Assembly: GCF_900187385.1 (NCBI RefSeq)
Contig: NZ_FYEY01000001.1
Location: 1,736,001-1,800,000, forward strand
Length of the DNA stretch: 64,000 nt
Reading direction: 5' to 3'
Source: Streptomyces sp. 2114.4
GTDB taxonomy: Bacteria > Actinomycetota > Actinomycetes > Streptomycetales > Streptomycetaceae
The stretch's first letter is position 1. The number at the start of each line of letters is the position of its first letter. This document shows, in pieces, positions 51,483 to 60,153 of the stretch. A model generated the notes under the pieces. That model made no database searches and was not told the DNA's origin. It was given only the letters and a program-made list of their open reading frames with translations. The translations under genes and the position numbers were made by a program.

Positions 51483-53027
51483 TTACGCCCCCTCGGCGCG
51501 GTCGTTGACGCGGCGCGGCAGACCGAGCGGGTTGTCCTCGCGCAGCTCGGGCGGCAGCAGCGCGGGCGGGGTGTTCTGGTAGGCGACCGGGCGCAGCCAG
51601 CGCTCGACGGCGGTGCCGCCGACGGAGGTCGAGGTGGAGGTCGTCGCCGGGTAGGGGCCGCCGTGGTGCTGGGCGGGGGCGACGGCGACTCCGGTCGGCC
51701 AGCCGTTGACGACCACCCGGCCGGCGAGCGGGGTGACCTCGGCCAGCAGCCGGGCGCCGCGGCCCCCGTCGTCGCGGCCGGCGCTCTCCGCGTCGCCGAG
51801 CTGCAGGGTCGCGGAGAGGTTGCCGGGCAGCCGGGCGAGTACGGCGCCGATCTCGGCCTCGTCGGTGTAGCGGGCGACGACGGTGACCGGGCCGAAGCAC
51901 TCCTCCAGGAGGAGGTCGTGCGGTCCTTCGGTGGCGAGGCGGGCGGCCGGCACCGAGAGGAAGCCGGCGCTGACGGTGTGCTCGCTGCCCGCGCCCGGGG
52001 TCACCGGCGCCTCGACGCCGGGGAGCTCGGCGCGGGTGCGGACACCGTCGAGGAACGCCTGCCGCATCCGGTGGTCGAGCAGCACCCCGGCCTCGGTGTC
52101 GCTGACGGCGTCGGTCAGCGCCGTCAGCAGCCGCTCGCCGCTTTCGCCGGCGGGCGCCAGGACCAGGCCCGGCTTGACGCAGAACTGGCCCACGCCGAGC
52201 GTCATCGCACCGGCCAGCCCGGCGCCGATCTGCTCGGCGCGCTCCGCGGCCGCGGCCTCGGTGATCACAACGGGGTTGAGGCTGCCCAGCTCGCCGTGGA
52301 AGGGGATGGGTTGCGGGCGGGCCGCGGCCGCGTCGTACAGGGCGCGGCCGCCGCGCACCGAGCCGGTGAACCCGGCCGCGGTGATCAGCGGATGGCGCAC
52401 CAGGTCGATACCGGCCTGGAAGCCGTGCACCAGGCTCAGCACGCCCTCCGGCAGGCCGGCCTCGGCGGCGGCGCGGCGCAGCAGCGCGGCGCACAGTTCG
52501 GAGGTGGCCGGGTGGTCCGGGTGCGCCTTGACGACGACGGGGCAGCCGGCCGCGAGGGCACTGGCGGTGTCGCCGCCCGGCACCGAGAAGGCGAGCGGGA
52601 AGTTGCTGGCCGAATAGACCGCGACGGGGCCCAGCGGGATCTTGTAACGGCGCAGGTCGGGCCGGGGCGGGGTGAGGCCGGGGTCGGCGTGGTCGATCCG
52701 TACGTCGAGGAACGCGCCCTCCTGTACGAGGTCCGCGAAGGCCCGCAACTGGTAGGTGGTGCGGCCGAGTTCGCCGGTGAGCCGGCCGGGACCGAGCGCG
52801 GTCTCGGCGTCGGCGGCCTCGATGACCGCCTCGCCCGCGTCGTCGAGCAGTTCGGCGGCGCGGCGCAACAGCGCGGCGCGTACGGCGCGGTCGGCGAGCG
52901 CGCCTTGGGCCGCGTGGGCGGCGCGGACCACGGTGTCCACCTCGTCGGCCGTGGCCTCCACCGCAACCTGTTCGCGCTGCTTCCCGGTTCGGGGGTCGAC
53001 ACTCCAGACTGGTGCTGCTGTTGCCAC
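51483..53027 (-). CDS. aldehyde dehydrogenase (NADP+), 2,5-dioxovalerate/ketoglutaric-semialdehyde type
   Basis: 514 aa from GTG 53027 (GGGAGGA at 7 bases). ALDH superfamily: SASNFPLAFSVPGGDTASAL, VVKAHPDHPATSELCA, FTGSVRGGRALYDAAAARPQ, the general-base Glu in PFHGELGSLNPVV and the nucleophile in GVGQFCVKPG (Cys about 283). The VKAHPxHP and FHGELGS segments are typical of the alpha-ketoglutaric semialdehyde dehydrogenase group, which works in sugar-acid or hydroxyproline catabolism. It is divergent from an IclR regulator, its likely controller. Confidence 0.9.
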   Translation of the reverse strand: MATAAPVWSVDPRTGKQREQVAVEATADEVDTVVRAAHAAQGALADRAVRAALLRRAAELLDDAGEAVIEAADAETALGPGRLTGELGRTTYQLRAFADLVQEGAFLDVRIDHADPGLTPPRPDLRRYKIPLGPVAVYSASNFPLAFSVPGGDTASALAAGCPVVVKAHPDHPATSELCAALLRRAAAEAGLPEGVLSLVHGFQAGIDLVRHPLITAAGFTGSVRGGRALYDAAAARPQPIPFHGELGSLNPVVITEAAAAERAEQIGAGLAGAMTLGVGQFCVKPGLVLAPAGESGERLLTALTDAVSDTEAGVLLDHRMRQAFLDGVRTRAELPGVEAPVTPGAGSEHTVSAGFLSVPAARLATEGPHDLLLEECFGPVTVVARYTDEAEIGAVLARLPGNLSATLQLGDAESAGRDDGGRGARLLAEVTPLAGRVVVNGWPTGVAVAPAQHHGGPYPATTSTSTSVGGTAVERWLRPVAYQNTPPALLPPELREDNPLGLPRRVNDRAEGA

Positions 53028-53165
53028 CGTGCATTCCTCCCGGGCGTGCCTGCCGAGTCTTTCCGAGTCCTGCCGCACCTCGGATGGCGTTCTCTATGCT
53101 GAACACTGTCCCACATGGTGAACAAGCGGGACTCTATGGCGGTCCGAACAGAGGGGTCAAGGGCG

Positions 53166-53936
53166 ATGTCAGCTGCCGAGACCGGTGGATCTCAGGTCAA
53201 ATCCGCGGTGCGGACGGTGGAGTTGCTCGAGTACTTCGCACATCGCCCCGGTATGCACAGTCTGTCCTCCGTCCAGGAAGCCGTCGGCTACCCGAAGTCC
53301 AGCCTCTACATGCTGCTGCGCACCCTGGCCGACCTGGGCTGGGTCGAGACCGACGGCACCGGCACCCGCTACGGTATCGGTGTCCGCGCGCTGCTGGTCG
53401 GCACGTCGTACGTCGACGGCGACGAGGTGGTGGCCGCGGCCCGGCCGACGCTGGACCGGCTCTCCGACGACACCACCGAGACCATCCACCTCGCCCGCCT
53501 GGACGGCACCGACGTCGTCTACCTCGCCACCCGTCAGTCGCAGCACTATCTGCGCCCCTTCACCCGCGTCGGCCGGCGGCTGCCCGTGCACTCCACTTCG
53601 CTGGGCAAGGCGCTGCTCGCCACGTACACCGACGACCAGGTGCGGGCGATGCTGCCGCCGACGCTCGCGCAGCTGACCGAGCACACCCTCACCGACCGCG
53701 AGCAGCTGATCGAGGAGCTGCACGCGGTGCGCGAGCAGGGCTATGCGGTCGACCGCGAGGAGAACACCCTGGGCCTGCGCTGCTTCGGCGTCGCGGTCCC
53801 GTACCGCACCCCGGCCCGGGACGCGATCAGCTGCTCGGTGCCGGTGGCCCGGCTGACCCCGGCGCATGAGCAGATGATCAAGGACACCCTGTTCGACGCC
53901 CGCGACCGGCTGACGCTGGCCACCCGGCGGCTGTGA
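53166..53936 (+). CDS. IclR family transcriptional regulator
   Basis: 256 aa from ATG 53166 (GAGGGG upstream); ATG 53136 is in frame. The N-terminal winged helix: VKSAVRTVELLEYFAHRPGM, EAVGYPKSSLYMLLRTLADL. The C-terminal IclR effector domain: HLARLDGTDVVYLATRQSQ, RRLPVHSTSLGKALLATYT, GYAVDREENTLGLRCFGVAV. The divergent spacer (53028-53165) holds two direct TGAACA repeats, spaced about 18 bases, that could be its operator. Probably represses the adjacent dehydrogenase. Confidence 0.9.
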   Translation: MSAAETGGSQVKSAVRTVELLEYFAHRPGMHSLSSVQEAVGYPKSSLYMLLRTLADLGWVETDGTGTRYGIGVRALLVGTSYVDGDEVVAAARPTLDRLSDDTTETIHLARLDGTDVVYLATRQSQHYLRPFTRVGRRLPVHSTSLGKALLATYTDDQVRAMLPPTLAQLTEHTLTDREQLIEELHAVREQGYAVDREENTLGLRCFGVAVPYRTPARDAISCSVPVARLTPAHEQMIKDTLFDARDRLTLATRRL

Positions 53937-54042
53937 GCCGCCTGTGCCGACCCGCTTACGCGTCCGCCTCCCCCGTACGGCGGAGGGGGATCGTCATCGG
54001 GGCGGAGGCGCACCGGGGGCCGCTCGCGGAAGGCTGGGCGCC

Positions 54043-55344
54043 ATGAACACCCACACCGGCCGCCCGGTGCGACGGGTCGGCCGGCGCTGGGTCCATCTGG
54101 TGCTGGGCGGCGCACTGTTGATGCCGTTCTACCTGCTGGCGTCGGTCGTGCTCCCGCTGCTCGTGGACGGGGCCGACCCGCTGCGCCGAGCGGGCTGGCA
54201 GTTCGTCGCGTTCGGTGGTGCCCTGCCCCTGGCCGCCCTGGCCGCGCTGCTCTCCCCGCTGCTGCGGCCGCTGGAGGTGGCCGCCGTACGGTCGCTGTGC
54301 GCGGTGCCGGCGGAGCGGCTGGCCGAGGGGCCGGCCCTCTCCTGGGCGGCCCGGCGGCGGACGGCGCTGTGGTTCGTGGCGCATCTGCTGGCCGGGGGGA
54401 TCGTCAGCGGGATGACGCTGGCCGCCCCGCCGGCCGCCGTCCTGCTGCTGGTGCGGCCGCTCTCCGCCCGCCTGCGGCAGGCCTCGGCGGGGTGGCCGGA
54501 CGCCTTCCACGGTGCGCTGGGGCCGCTCACGGGGCTGGCGCTGCTGGCGCTGGTGGCCGGCACCGCCTGGGGTGCCGGGGCGCTGCTGGGCCGCTGCGCC
54601 CCGGTGCTGCTGGGGCCGACGCCCGCCGACCGGCTGGCCGCCGCCGAACGCCGGGCGGCCGGTCTGGCGTCCCGCAACCGGCTGGCCCGCGAGCTGCACG
54701 ACGCCGTCGGACATGCGCTGAGCGCGGTCACCCTCCAGGCGAGCGCGGCCCGCCGGGTGCTGGACGCGGACCCGGAGTTCGCCCGCCGGGCACTGGCCGC
54801 CATCGAGGAGACCACCCGCGAGGCGGTCGCCGAACTCGACACCGTACTGGGCCTGTTGCGTGAGGAGGACGACGCCGATCCGGCCGCGCCCGCACCGGCC
54901 CTGGACGGCCTGGACGCGCTGCTCGCCCGGACCCGGGCGGCGGGCCTGGCGGTCGAGGCGACGGTCGAGGGGCGGGGCACGGGGCCGGCGCCGGTGGTCT
55001 CGCGTGAGGCCTACCGGATCGTGCAGGAAGGCCTCAGCAATGCGCTGCGGCATGCCGGTCCGGTACCGGTACGGCTTCACCTGCGGTGTGACGAGCGGGA
55101 GTTGACGATCCGGATGGAGAATCCGGTGACCGGGCCGGCGGACGGCTCCCCCGCGGCGACGGACCCTGCGGGCGGGGGCCGTCCGTTCGGGGGCCGCGGG
55201 CTGCGGGGCATCGCCGAGCGGGCCCGGCTGCTGGGCGGCGAGGCGACGGCCGGGGCCCGGGACGGCGTGTGGCGGCTGACCGCCCGGCTGCCATCGGCGG
55301 GGGCTACGGGGCTACAGGGCGAGGAGTGGGGGCAGGGTGAGTGA
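54043..55344 (+). CDS. sensor histidine kinase (HisKA_3 type)
   Basis: 433 aa. Five or six membrane helices fill the first 200 residues, without an extended extracytoplasmic domain. The HisKA_3 dimerisation helix is RELHDAVGHALSAVTLQASA with the phosphorylated His about 219. The HATPase_c domain includes EAYRIVQEGLSNALRHAG (N box) and GGRGLRGIAERARLLGGEAT. Typical NarL-type partner kinase. Its 3' end overlaps the start of the response regulator gene by 8 bp, so the pair is one operon. The input signal is unknown. Confidence 0.93.
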   Translation: MNTHTGRPVRRVGRRWVHLVLGGALLMPFYLLASVVLPLLVDGADPLRRAGWQFVAFGGALPLAALAALLSPLLRPLEVAAVRSLCAVPAERLAEGPALSWAARRRTALWFVAHLLAGGIVSGMTLAAPPAAVLLLVRPLSARLRQASAGWPDAFHGALGPLTGLALLALVAGTAWGAGALLGRCAPVLLGPTPADRLAAAERRAAGLASRNRLARELHDAVGHALSAVTLQASAARRVLDADPEFARRALAAIEETTREAVAELDTVLGLLREEDDADPAAPAPALDGLDALLARTRAAGLAVEATVEGRGTGPAPVVSREAYRIVQEGLSNALRHAGPVPVRLHLRCDERELTIRMENPVTGPADGSPAATDPAGGGRPFGGRGLRGIAERARLLGGEATAGARDGVWRLTARLPSAGATGLQGEEWGQGE

Positions 55345-56095
55345 GCCGGGGCGGAGTGAGCGGCGTATGACCACGCGTCAGGACGACGGCCGGCGGTCCG
55401 GCGACGGGGGCGACGGGGGCGACGGGAGCCTCATCCGCCCGCTGCGCATCGTCCTCGCCGACGACGAGCGGATGGTGCGCACGGCGCTGCGCGCGATCCT
55501 GGGCGCCGAGGCGGACATGGAGGTCGTCGGCGAGGCGTCGACCGGCGCCGAGGCGGTGCCGCTGATCCGGGCACTGCGCCCGGACATCGTGCTGATGGAT
55601 GTCCGGATGCCGGAGATCGACGGCATCCGCGCGACGGAGCAGGTGCTCGCCGGGATGCCGGAGCCGCCCCGCGTCATCGTGGTGACCACCTTCGAGAACG
55701 ACTCGTACGTCTATGACGCGCTGCGGGCCGGCGCCAGCGGGTTCCTGCTCAAGCGGTCCGGCGCGCAGGACCTGGTCCAGGCCGTACGGCTGGTGGCGCG
55801 CAGCGACTCGCTGCTGTTCCCCGCCGCGGTGCGGCGGCTGGCCGCCCGGCACGCCGGGGAGCGGGCGGTGGCCGACGCGGCGCGGACGCTGCGGGCCCGG
55901 CTGTCCGGCCGGGAGCGGGCGGTGCTGCGGCTGATGACGGCCGGACTGACGAACGCCGAGATCGCGGACCGGCTGGGGGTGGGCCCGGCCACGGTCAAGA
56001 CGCATGTGGCGGGGGTGCTGGCCAAGCTCGGGGTGCGGGACCGGACCCAGGCGGTGATCGCCGCGTATGAGTGCGGGTTCGTCCGGCCTGGGTGA
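55337..56095 (+). CDS. LuxR/NarL family response regulator
   Basis: 252 aa from GTG 55337 (GGGGGCAG upstream; ATG 55367 is an alternative). The receiver domain: RIVLADDERMVRTALRAIL, phosphoacceptor in IVLMDVRMPEIDG (D about 88), VTTFENDSYVYDALRAGASG and the Lys in FLLKRS. The C-terminal HTH: LSGRERAVLRLMTAGLTNAE, IADRLGVGPATVKTHVAGVL. Partner of the kinase just upstream. The first 30 residues are Gly/Asp-rich and unusual. Confidence 0.93.
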   Translation: MSEPGRSERRMTTRQDDGRRSGDGGDGGDGSLIRPLRIVLADDERMVRTALRAILGAEADMEVVGEASTGAEAVPLIRALRPDIVLMDVRMPEIDGIRATEQVLAGMPEPPRVIVVTTFENDSYVYDALRAGASGFLLKRSGAQDLVQAVRLVARSDSLLFPAAVRRLAARHAGERAVADAARTLRARLSGRERAVLRLMTAGLTNAEIADRLGVGPATVKTHVAGVLAKLGVRDRTQAVIAAYECGFVRPG

Positions 56096-56106
56096 GGTGT
56101 CCGGCC

Positions 56107-56142
56107 GGGGTGGCACGTACGACCGGGGTGGCACGTACGGCC
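56107..56142. repeat. 18-bp tandem direct repeat
   Basis: GGGGTGGCACGTACGACC (56107-56124) is followed directly by GGGGTGGCACGTACGGCC (56125-56142), one base different. Each unit carries the palindrome CGTACG. It lies between the response regulator stop and the epimerase promoter and might be an operator. Confidence 0.8.
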
Positions 56143-56239
56143 GGGGCGATGCGCGGCCACGCCGGAGTGGCCGTTCCGGGCCGGTCAAGGGCCCACGACC
56201 GCCGTGCCGCAAGCGGATTCACAGGCCCCGTCAAGCGTC

Positions 56240-56269
56240 TTGACCGGCCGTGGACCAGCTCCCTTAGCG
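56240..56269 (+). promoter_or_regulatory. candidate promoter of the epimerase gene
   Basis: TTGACC at 56240-56245, then 18 bases, then TTAGCG at 56264-56269. The -35 is close to the housekeeping consensus, the -10 is weak. It lies about 65 bp before the ATG. Confidence 0.35.
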
Positions 56270-56334
56270 TGTCCACCCATCTGCATGCTGTCCGCGCATA
56301 CAGCCCCGCTGTTCAGCCGGAGGAGTCCTTGCCC

Positions 56335-57165
56335 ATGACCGCGCCCCGCACCGCGCCCCGCACTGTCCTGCTCACCGGCGCCGCCGGCGGGCTCGGCACC
56401 CTGATGCGTGAGCTGCTGCCGCCCTACGGGTACCGGCTGCGCCTCTTCGACCGGCGGCCCGTCGACACCACCGTCGGCGAACCGGACGCGATCACTGCCG
56501 AGTTGGCCGACACGGAGGCCCTGCGCGAGGCGGTGCGCGGGGTCGACGCGGTGATCCACCTCGCCGGCATCTCCCTGGAGGCCGGCTTCGAGCAGATCCT
56601 GCGTGCCAACATCGAGGGCACCTACCGCCTGTACGAGGCGGCGCGCGAGGCAGGCATCCGCCGTATCGTCTTCGCCTCCTCGAACCACGCCGTCGGCTTC
56701 ACCCCGCGCCCCACGGACGGCTCCGGCGCCATACCCGTCGGCACACCCCGCCGCCCCGACACCTACTACGGGCTGTCCAAGGGCTTCGGCGAGGATCTGG
56801 CCTCGCTCTACTGGGACCTGCACGACATCGAGACCGTCTCGGTCCGCATCGGCTCGTGCTGTCCCGCGCCGACCTCGGTGCGGATGCTGTCCATCTGGCT
56901 GAGCCCGGCCGACTGCGCACGGCTGCTGCACGCCGCGCTCACCGCGCCGGACGTGGGCCACACCGTCGTCTACGGCTCCTCCGCCAACACCCGCCTGTGG
57001 TGGGACCTGTCGGCCGCCCGCGCCCTCGGGTACGCGCCGCAGGACGACTCCGAGCCGTACGCGGAACGGCTGATCGCCGCGCAGGGCGCCCTGGACCCGG
57101 AGAACCCCGCACACGCCTTTCTCGGCGGCGCCTTCTGCACCGACCCGCCGCGGTGGCCGCACTGA
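56335..57165 (+). CDS. NAD-dependent epimerase/dehydratase family protein (uronate dehydrogenase-like)
   Basis: 276 aa from ATG 56335 (GGAGGAG upstream). Extended SDR fold: LLTGAAGGLGTLMRELL (cofactor), AVIHLAGISLEAGFEQILRA, FASSNHAVGFT, and the catalytic YxxxK in TYYGLSKGFGEDLA. The sequence HLAGIS and SSNHAVGF resembles uronate dehydrogenases, which oxidise galacturonate or glucuronate to aldaric acid. The substrate is inferred from resemblance only. A 2-oxoglutaric-semialdehyde-type dehydrogenase 3 kb upstream could serve the same pathway. Confidence 0.88.
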   Translation: MTAPRTAPRTVLLTGAAGGLGTLMRELLPPYGYRLRLFDRRPVDTTVGEPDAITAELADTEALREAVRGVDAVIHLAGISLEAGFEQILRANIEGTYRLYEAAREAGIRRIVFASSNHAVGFTPRPTDGSGAIPVGTPRRPDTYYGLSKGFGEDLASLYWDLHDIETVSVRIGSCCPAPTSVRMLSIWLSPADCARLLHAALTAPDVGHTVVYGSSANTRLWWDLSAARALGYAPQDDSEPYAERLIAAQGALDPENPAHAFLGGAFCTDPPRWPH

Positions 57166-57376
57166 CGGTCCCGCACGGAGGTCGCCCCGAGGGTCCCGCA
57201 CGCGACCCCGGCGAAGGACCGCCCGGCCGGCACCCCGAGAGCCCCGCCCGGTGCCGTACCGCCACCGAGCCGCCCGGCCGTACGCACGTGGCCCCCGCCA
57301 CGCCGCGGAACCCCCGCCGCCCGGGTGGCGTCCTGGTCTGTGTACCCACCCACCGCGCAGGAACGAGGAACGCATC

Positions 57377-57649
57377 ATGGGCATCGTCAGCTGGCTCGTA
57401 CTCGGGCTGATCGCGGGCATCATCGCGAAGGTCCTGCTGCCGGGGCGGGACCCGGGCGGCATCGTCGGCACGACCCTGATCGGCATCGTGGGGTCCTTCC
57501 TCGGCGGCTGGCTCTCCACCAAGTTCCTGCACCGCCCGATCCCCAAGGACTTCGGCGAACCGTCCATGTGGATCGCCTCGGTCGCCGGGGCCTTGGTCCT
57601 GCTGATCGCCTACCGGCTGCTGTTCGGCAACTCCCGCGAACGCCGGTGA
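57377..57649 (+). CDS. GlsB/YeaQ/YmgE family stress-response membrane protein
   Basis: 90 aa with three hydrophobic segments: SWLVLGLIAGIIAKVLLPG, GGIVGTTLIGIVGSFLGGWL and ASVAGALVLLIAYRLLFG. GAGGAA lies before the ATG. Known: transglycosylase-associated/GlsB-type proteins are small membrane proteins induced by stress; function unclear. It stands alone, 211 bp after the epimerase gene; that gap shows no gene. Confidence 0.85.
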   Translation: MGIVSWLVLGLIAGIIAKVLLPGRDPGGIVGTTLIGIVGSFLGGWLSTKFLHRPIPKDFGEPSMWIASVAGALVLLIAYRLLFGNSRERR

Positions 57650-57716
57650 CCGGGCCCGGCGGCCATCGGAGGGCAGGTAATGGAACCGCAAAGGCGGGCC
57701 GATCGTTGAGCCCGGC

Positions 57717-58955
57717 ATGACCGCTATGACTCCTGGCTCGAACCTCCCGCTCAACGCCGTGCGGGTGGCGGTGGACGTCACCGCCCCCGTGCGGCTGGAC
57801 GTCTCGGGCCTGCTGCTCGCCGCCAACGGCAAGGTGCGCTCCGACGACGACTTCGTGTTCTACAACCAGCCCAGCGGACCGGGCGTGACGCACTCCTCGG
57901 CGGCCGGCGGCGACACCATCACCGTGGACACCGCCGCGGTGCCCGAGGGCATCGAGAAGATCGTGGTCACCGCGAGTCCGGACGCCCCCGGCGCGACCTT
58001 CGCCGGCACCGAGCCGACCGGCACGGTCCGCAACGCCGACGACGGCAGCGTCATCGCCTCCTTCACCCCGCCGCAACTGGGCCCCGAGACCGCGCTGGTG
58101 GTCGTCGAGATCTACCGCCGCGGCGGCGTCTGGAAGGTCCGGGCCGTCGGCCAGGGCTATGCCAACGGCCTGGCGGGGATCGCCACCGACTTCGGCGTCA
58201 GCGTGGCGGAGCCGGCCGCACCCGCCGCCGCCCCGCAGGCACCGGCCGCTCCCCCGGCGCCGCCGGCTCCCCCGGCCCCCGCAGGCCAGTGGGGACCGCC
58301 CGCGGGCACCGCGGCCCCGGTCGCCCCGCCGCCGGCCGCGGCGGCACCGGCACCCGCCGCACAGGCCCCCGGCTCCGGCAAGGTCAATCTCGACAAGGGC
58401 CGGGTCAGCCTGCAGAAGAACCAGACCGTCTCGCTGGTCAAGGGCGGCCGTCCGCTGCTGACCTCGGTCACGATGGGCCTCGGCTGGGAGCCGGCCTTCC
58501 GCGGCAAGAGCATCGACCTGGACGCCTCGGTCATCGCCTACGGCCCGGACCGCAAGAAGGTCGACAACTGCTTCTTCGGCAAGCTGATGATCCTGGGCGG
58601 TGCGATCCAGCACTCCGGCGACAACCTCACGGGCGAGGGCGCCGGCGACGACGAGGCGATCACCGTCCACCTCGGCGGGGTGCCCCAGGAGGTGAGTGGC
58701 CTGGTCTTCGTCGTGAACTCCTTCTCCGGCCAGAAGTTCTCCGACGTCGCCAAGGCGTACTGCCGCCTGGTGGACGCCCAGAGCGGCGAGGAGCTGGTCC
58801 GCTTCGACCTCACCCACGCCGAACCGCGCACGGGCGTGATGATGGCGAAGCTCATCCGTCAGTTCTCCGGCGAGTGGGAGATGACCGCGCTGGGCGAGTT
58901 CGTCGACGCCCGTACGGTGCGCGGCATGGTCAAACCCGCCGCCCAGGCCCTGTGA
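57717..58955 (+). CDS. TerD family protein with two TerD domains joined by a Pro/Ala linker
   Basis: 412 aa. The first TerD-type beta sandwich spans about 1-160 (VDVTAPVRLDVSGLLLAANG, DDDFVFYNQPSGPGVTHS, ALVVVEIYRRGGVWKVRAVG). A linker of about 60 residues is almost pure Pro/Ala/Gly. The second domain (from about 222) is fuller: VNLDKGRVSLQKNQTVSLVK, MGLGWEPAF, IDLDASVIAYG, HSGDNLTGEGAGDDEAITVH. The second TerD carries the typical DDE calcium-binding residues. TerD proteins bind calcium and are linked to tellurite, phage and oxidative stress in unknown ways. It is followed by overlapping hairpins. Confidence 0.92.
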   Translation: MTAMTPGSNLPLNAVRVAVDVTAPVRLDVSGLLLAANGKVRSDDDFVFYNQPSGPGVTHSSAAGGDTITVDTAAVPEGIEKIVVTASPDAPGATFAGTEPTGTVRNADDGSVIASFTPPQLGPETALVVVEIYRRGGVWKVRAVGQGYANGLAGIATDFGVSVAEPAAPAAAPQAPAAPPAPPAPPAPAGQWGPPAGTAAPVAPPPAAAAPAPAAQAPGSGKVNLDKGRVSLQKNQTVSLVKGGRPLLTSVTMGLGWEPAFRGKSIDLDASVIAYGPDRKKVDNCFFGKLMILGGAIQHSGDNLTGEGAGDDEAITVHLGGVPQEVSGLVFVVNSFSGQKFSDVAKAYCRLVDAQSGEELVRFDLTHAEPRTGVMMAKLIRQFSGEWEMTALGEFVDARTVRGMVKPAAQAL

Positions 58956-58969
58956 GCCGCTGACGCCCA

Positions 58970-59026
58970 CCGTCCCTGACGGGCCACCCACCGTCAGGGA
59001 CGGCCCGACGGTGGGTGGCCCGTCAG
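58970..59026 (+). terminator. two mutually exclusive hairpins downstream of the TerD gene
   Basis: Hairpin A: CCGTCCCTGAC (58970-58980) with GTCAGGGACGG (58993-59003). Hairpin B: CTGACGGGCCACCCACCGTC (58976-58995) with its exact complement at 59007-59026. B's 20-bp stem is perfect. They share bases 58976-58980 and 58993-58995, so only one forms at a time. It acts at least as the terminator of the TerD gene; there is no T tract. Confidence 0.75.
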
Positions 59027-59217
59027 CCGTCGCCCCTGCCGCGGGAACGTCCCCGGACCGAAAACTCCCCTGGTGCGGGGACGGGCCCAGGACAGAAGAT
59101 TGTGCCGTCCCTCTTCCCGCCACGCCCTTTGGCCCGCCCCGTCACGGCCGCCCCGTCACGGCCGCCCCGTCCGGCCCGTTGCGGCGCGTCCCCCACGGCA
59201 CACACGAGGAGCGTTCG

Positions 59218-60093
59218 ATGACGCAGCAGCCGCCACCGGCCGGCCCCGCGGATCCCCCGGACGGGCCGGCGCCCCCGGACCTTCCCGACCGGGTCGCGCT
59301 GACCTACGGCGAGCTCGATCTCAGCACCGTCCCCGCCTTCGCCGGCGGCTTCATCAACTTCGGCTACTGGACGGGCCTGCCCGGCCCCGCCGGCCGGCCG
59401 CTGACCGAGGCCGACCGGGTGCGCAGCGAGCAGGACCTCTACCGCCTGGTGCTCGGCACCTTCGACCGCCCGCAGGGCCGGACCGCGCTGGAGGTCGGCT
59501 GCGGACGCGGGCTGGGCTCCGCGCTGGCGCTGCGGGAGTTCGGCCTGGGCACGGTCCTCGGCATGGACGCCCACCCCGACCAGATCGCCCGTGCCCGGGA
59601 GGCGAATGCCGCGCTGCTCGCCCCCTCCTCGGACGCCTCCGGGCGGCTGACGTTCCTCCTGGGCGCGGCCGAACGCATCCCGCTCCCCGACGGCGGTGTC
59701 GACTGCCTGTTCTCCGTCGAGGCGGCGCAGCACTTCCGCGATCCGGCCGGTTTCGCCCGGGAGGCGGCGCGGGTGCTGCGCCCGGGCGGCCGGCTGGCGC
59801 TGACGACGTTCTTCGCCCGCACCCGGGAGGCGGCACGAGTGCTGCCCACGGTGCTGCCCCCCTTCGCCGACGGCCTGGACGTCCCGCACGTGGTCGACGA
59901 GGTCGCCGCGACGCTGACCGCCGCGGGTCTGCGCGAGGTCCGGGTCCGCTCCATCGGCGACGGCGTCTGGGAGTCCTACGACCGCTATATGTCCCAGCAG
60001 CCCGAACTCCGCGACGAGTGGCCGCGCCGCTACCTGACGGCGTATGAGACCGGGCTGCTGGACTACTACGTGCTCACGGCCGGGGCGGACTGA
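59218..60093 (+). CDS. class I SAM-dependent methyltransferase
   Basis: 291 aa from ATG 59218 (AGGAG at 7 bases). The first 30 residues are Pro-rich. The AdoMet fold: GFINFGYWTG, TALEVGCGRGLGSALALREF (motif I), VLGMDAHPDQIARAREANA, LPDGGVDCLFSVEAAQHF and ARVLRPGGRLALTTFF. It resembles the O-methyltransferases of polyketide or erythromycin-type tailoring and the sugar methyltransferase group, but there is no such cluster here. Substrate unknown. It converges on phoX. Confidence 0.88.
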   Translation: MTQQPPPAGPADPPDGPAPPDLPDRVALTYGELDLSTVPAFAGGFINFGYWTGLPGPAGRPLTEADRVRSEQDLYRLVLGTFDRPQGRTALEVGCGRGLGSALALREFGLGTVLGMDAHPDQIARAREANAALLAPSSDASGRLTFLLGAAERIPLPDGGVDCLFSVEAAQHFRDPAGFAREAARVLRPGGRLALTTFFARTREAARVLPTVLPPFADGLDVPHVVDEVAATLTAAGLREVRVRSIGDGVWESYDRYMSQQPELRDEWPRRYLTAYETGLLDYYVLTAGAD

Positions 60094-60105
60094 GCCCCCC
60101 GCCCC

Positions 60106-60127
60106 GTGGCCGCCGGGGTACGGCCAC
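60106..60127. terminator. short hairpin between convergent genes
   Basis: GTGGCCG (60106-60112) pairs with CGGCCAC (60121-60127), loop of 8 bases. It lies between the methyltransferase stop (60093) and the phoX stop (60154) and could terminate either. Confidence 0.45.
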
Positions 60128-60153
60128 CGCTGACGGCACCACCGCCGTTGGCA

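Noticed and set aside
53028..53078. ATG 53078 as start of the aldehyde dehydrogenase
   Set aside because: GTG 53027 has GGGAGGA at 7 bases and fits the family N terminus; the extra 17 residues have no homology.
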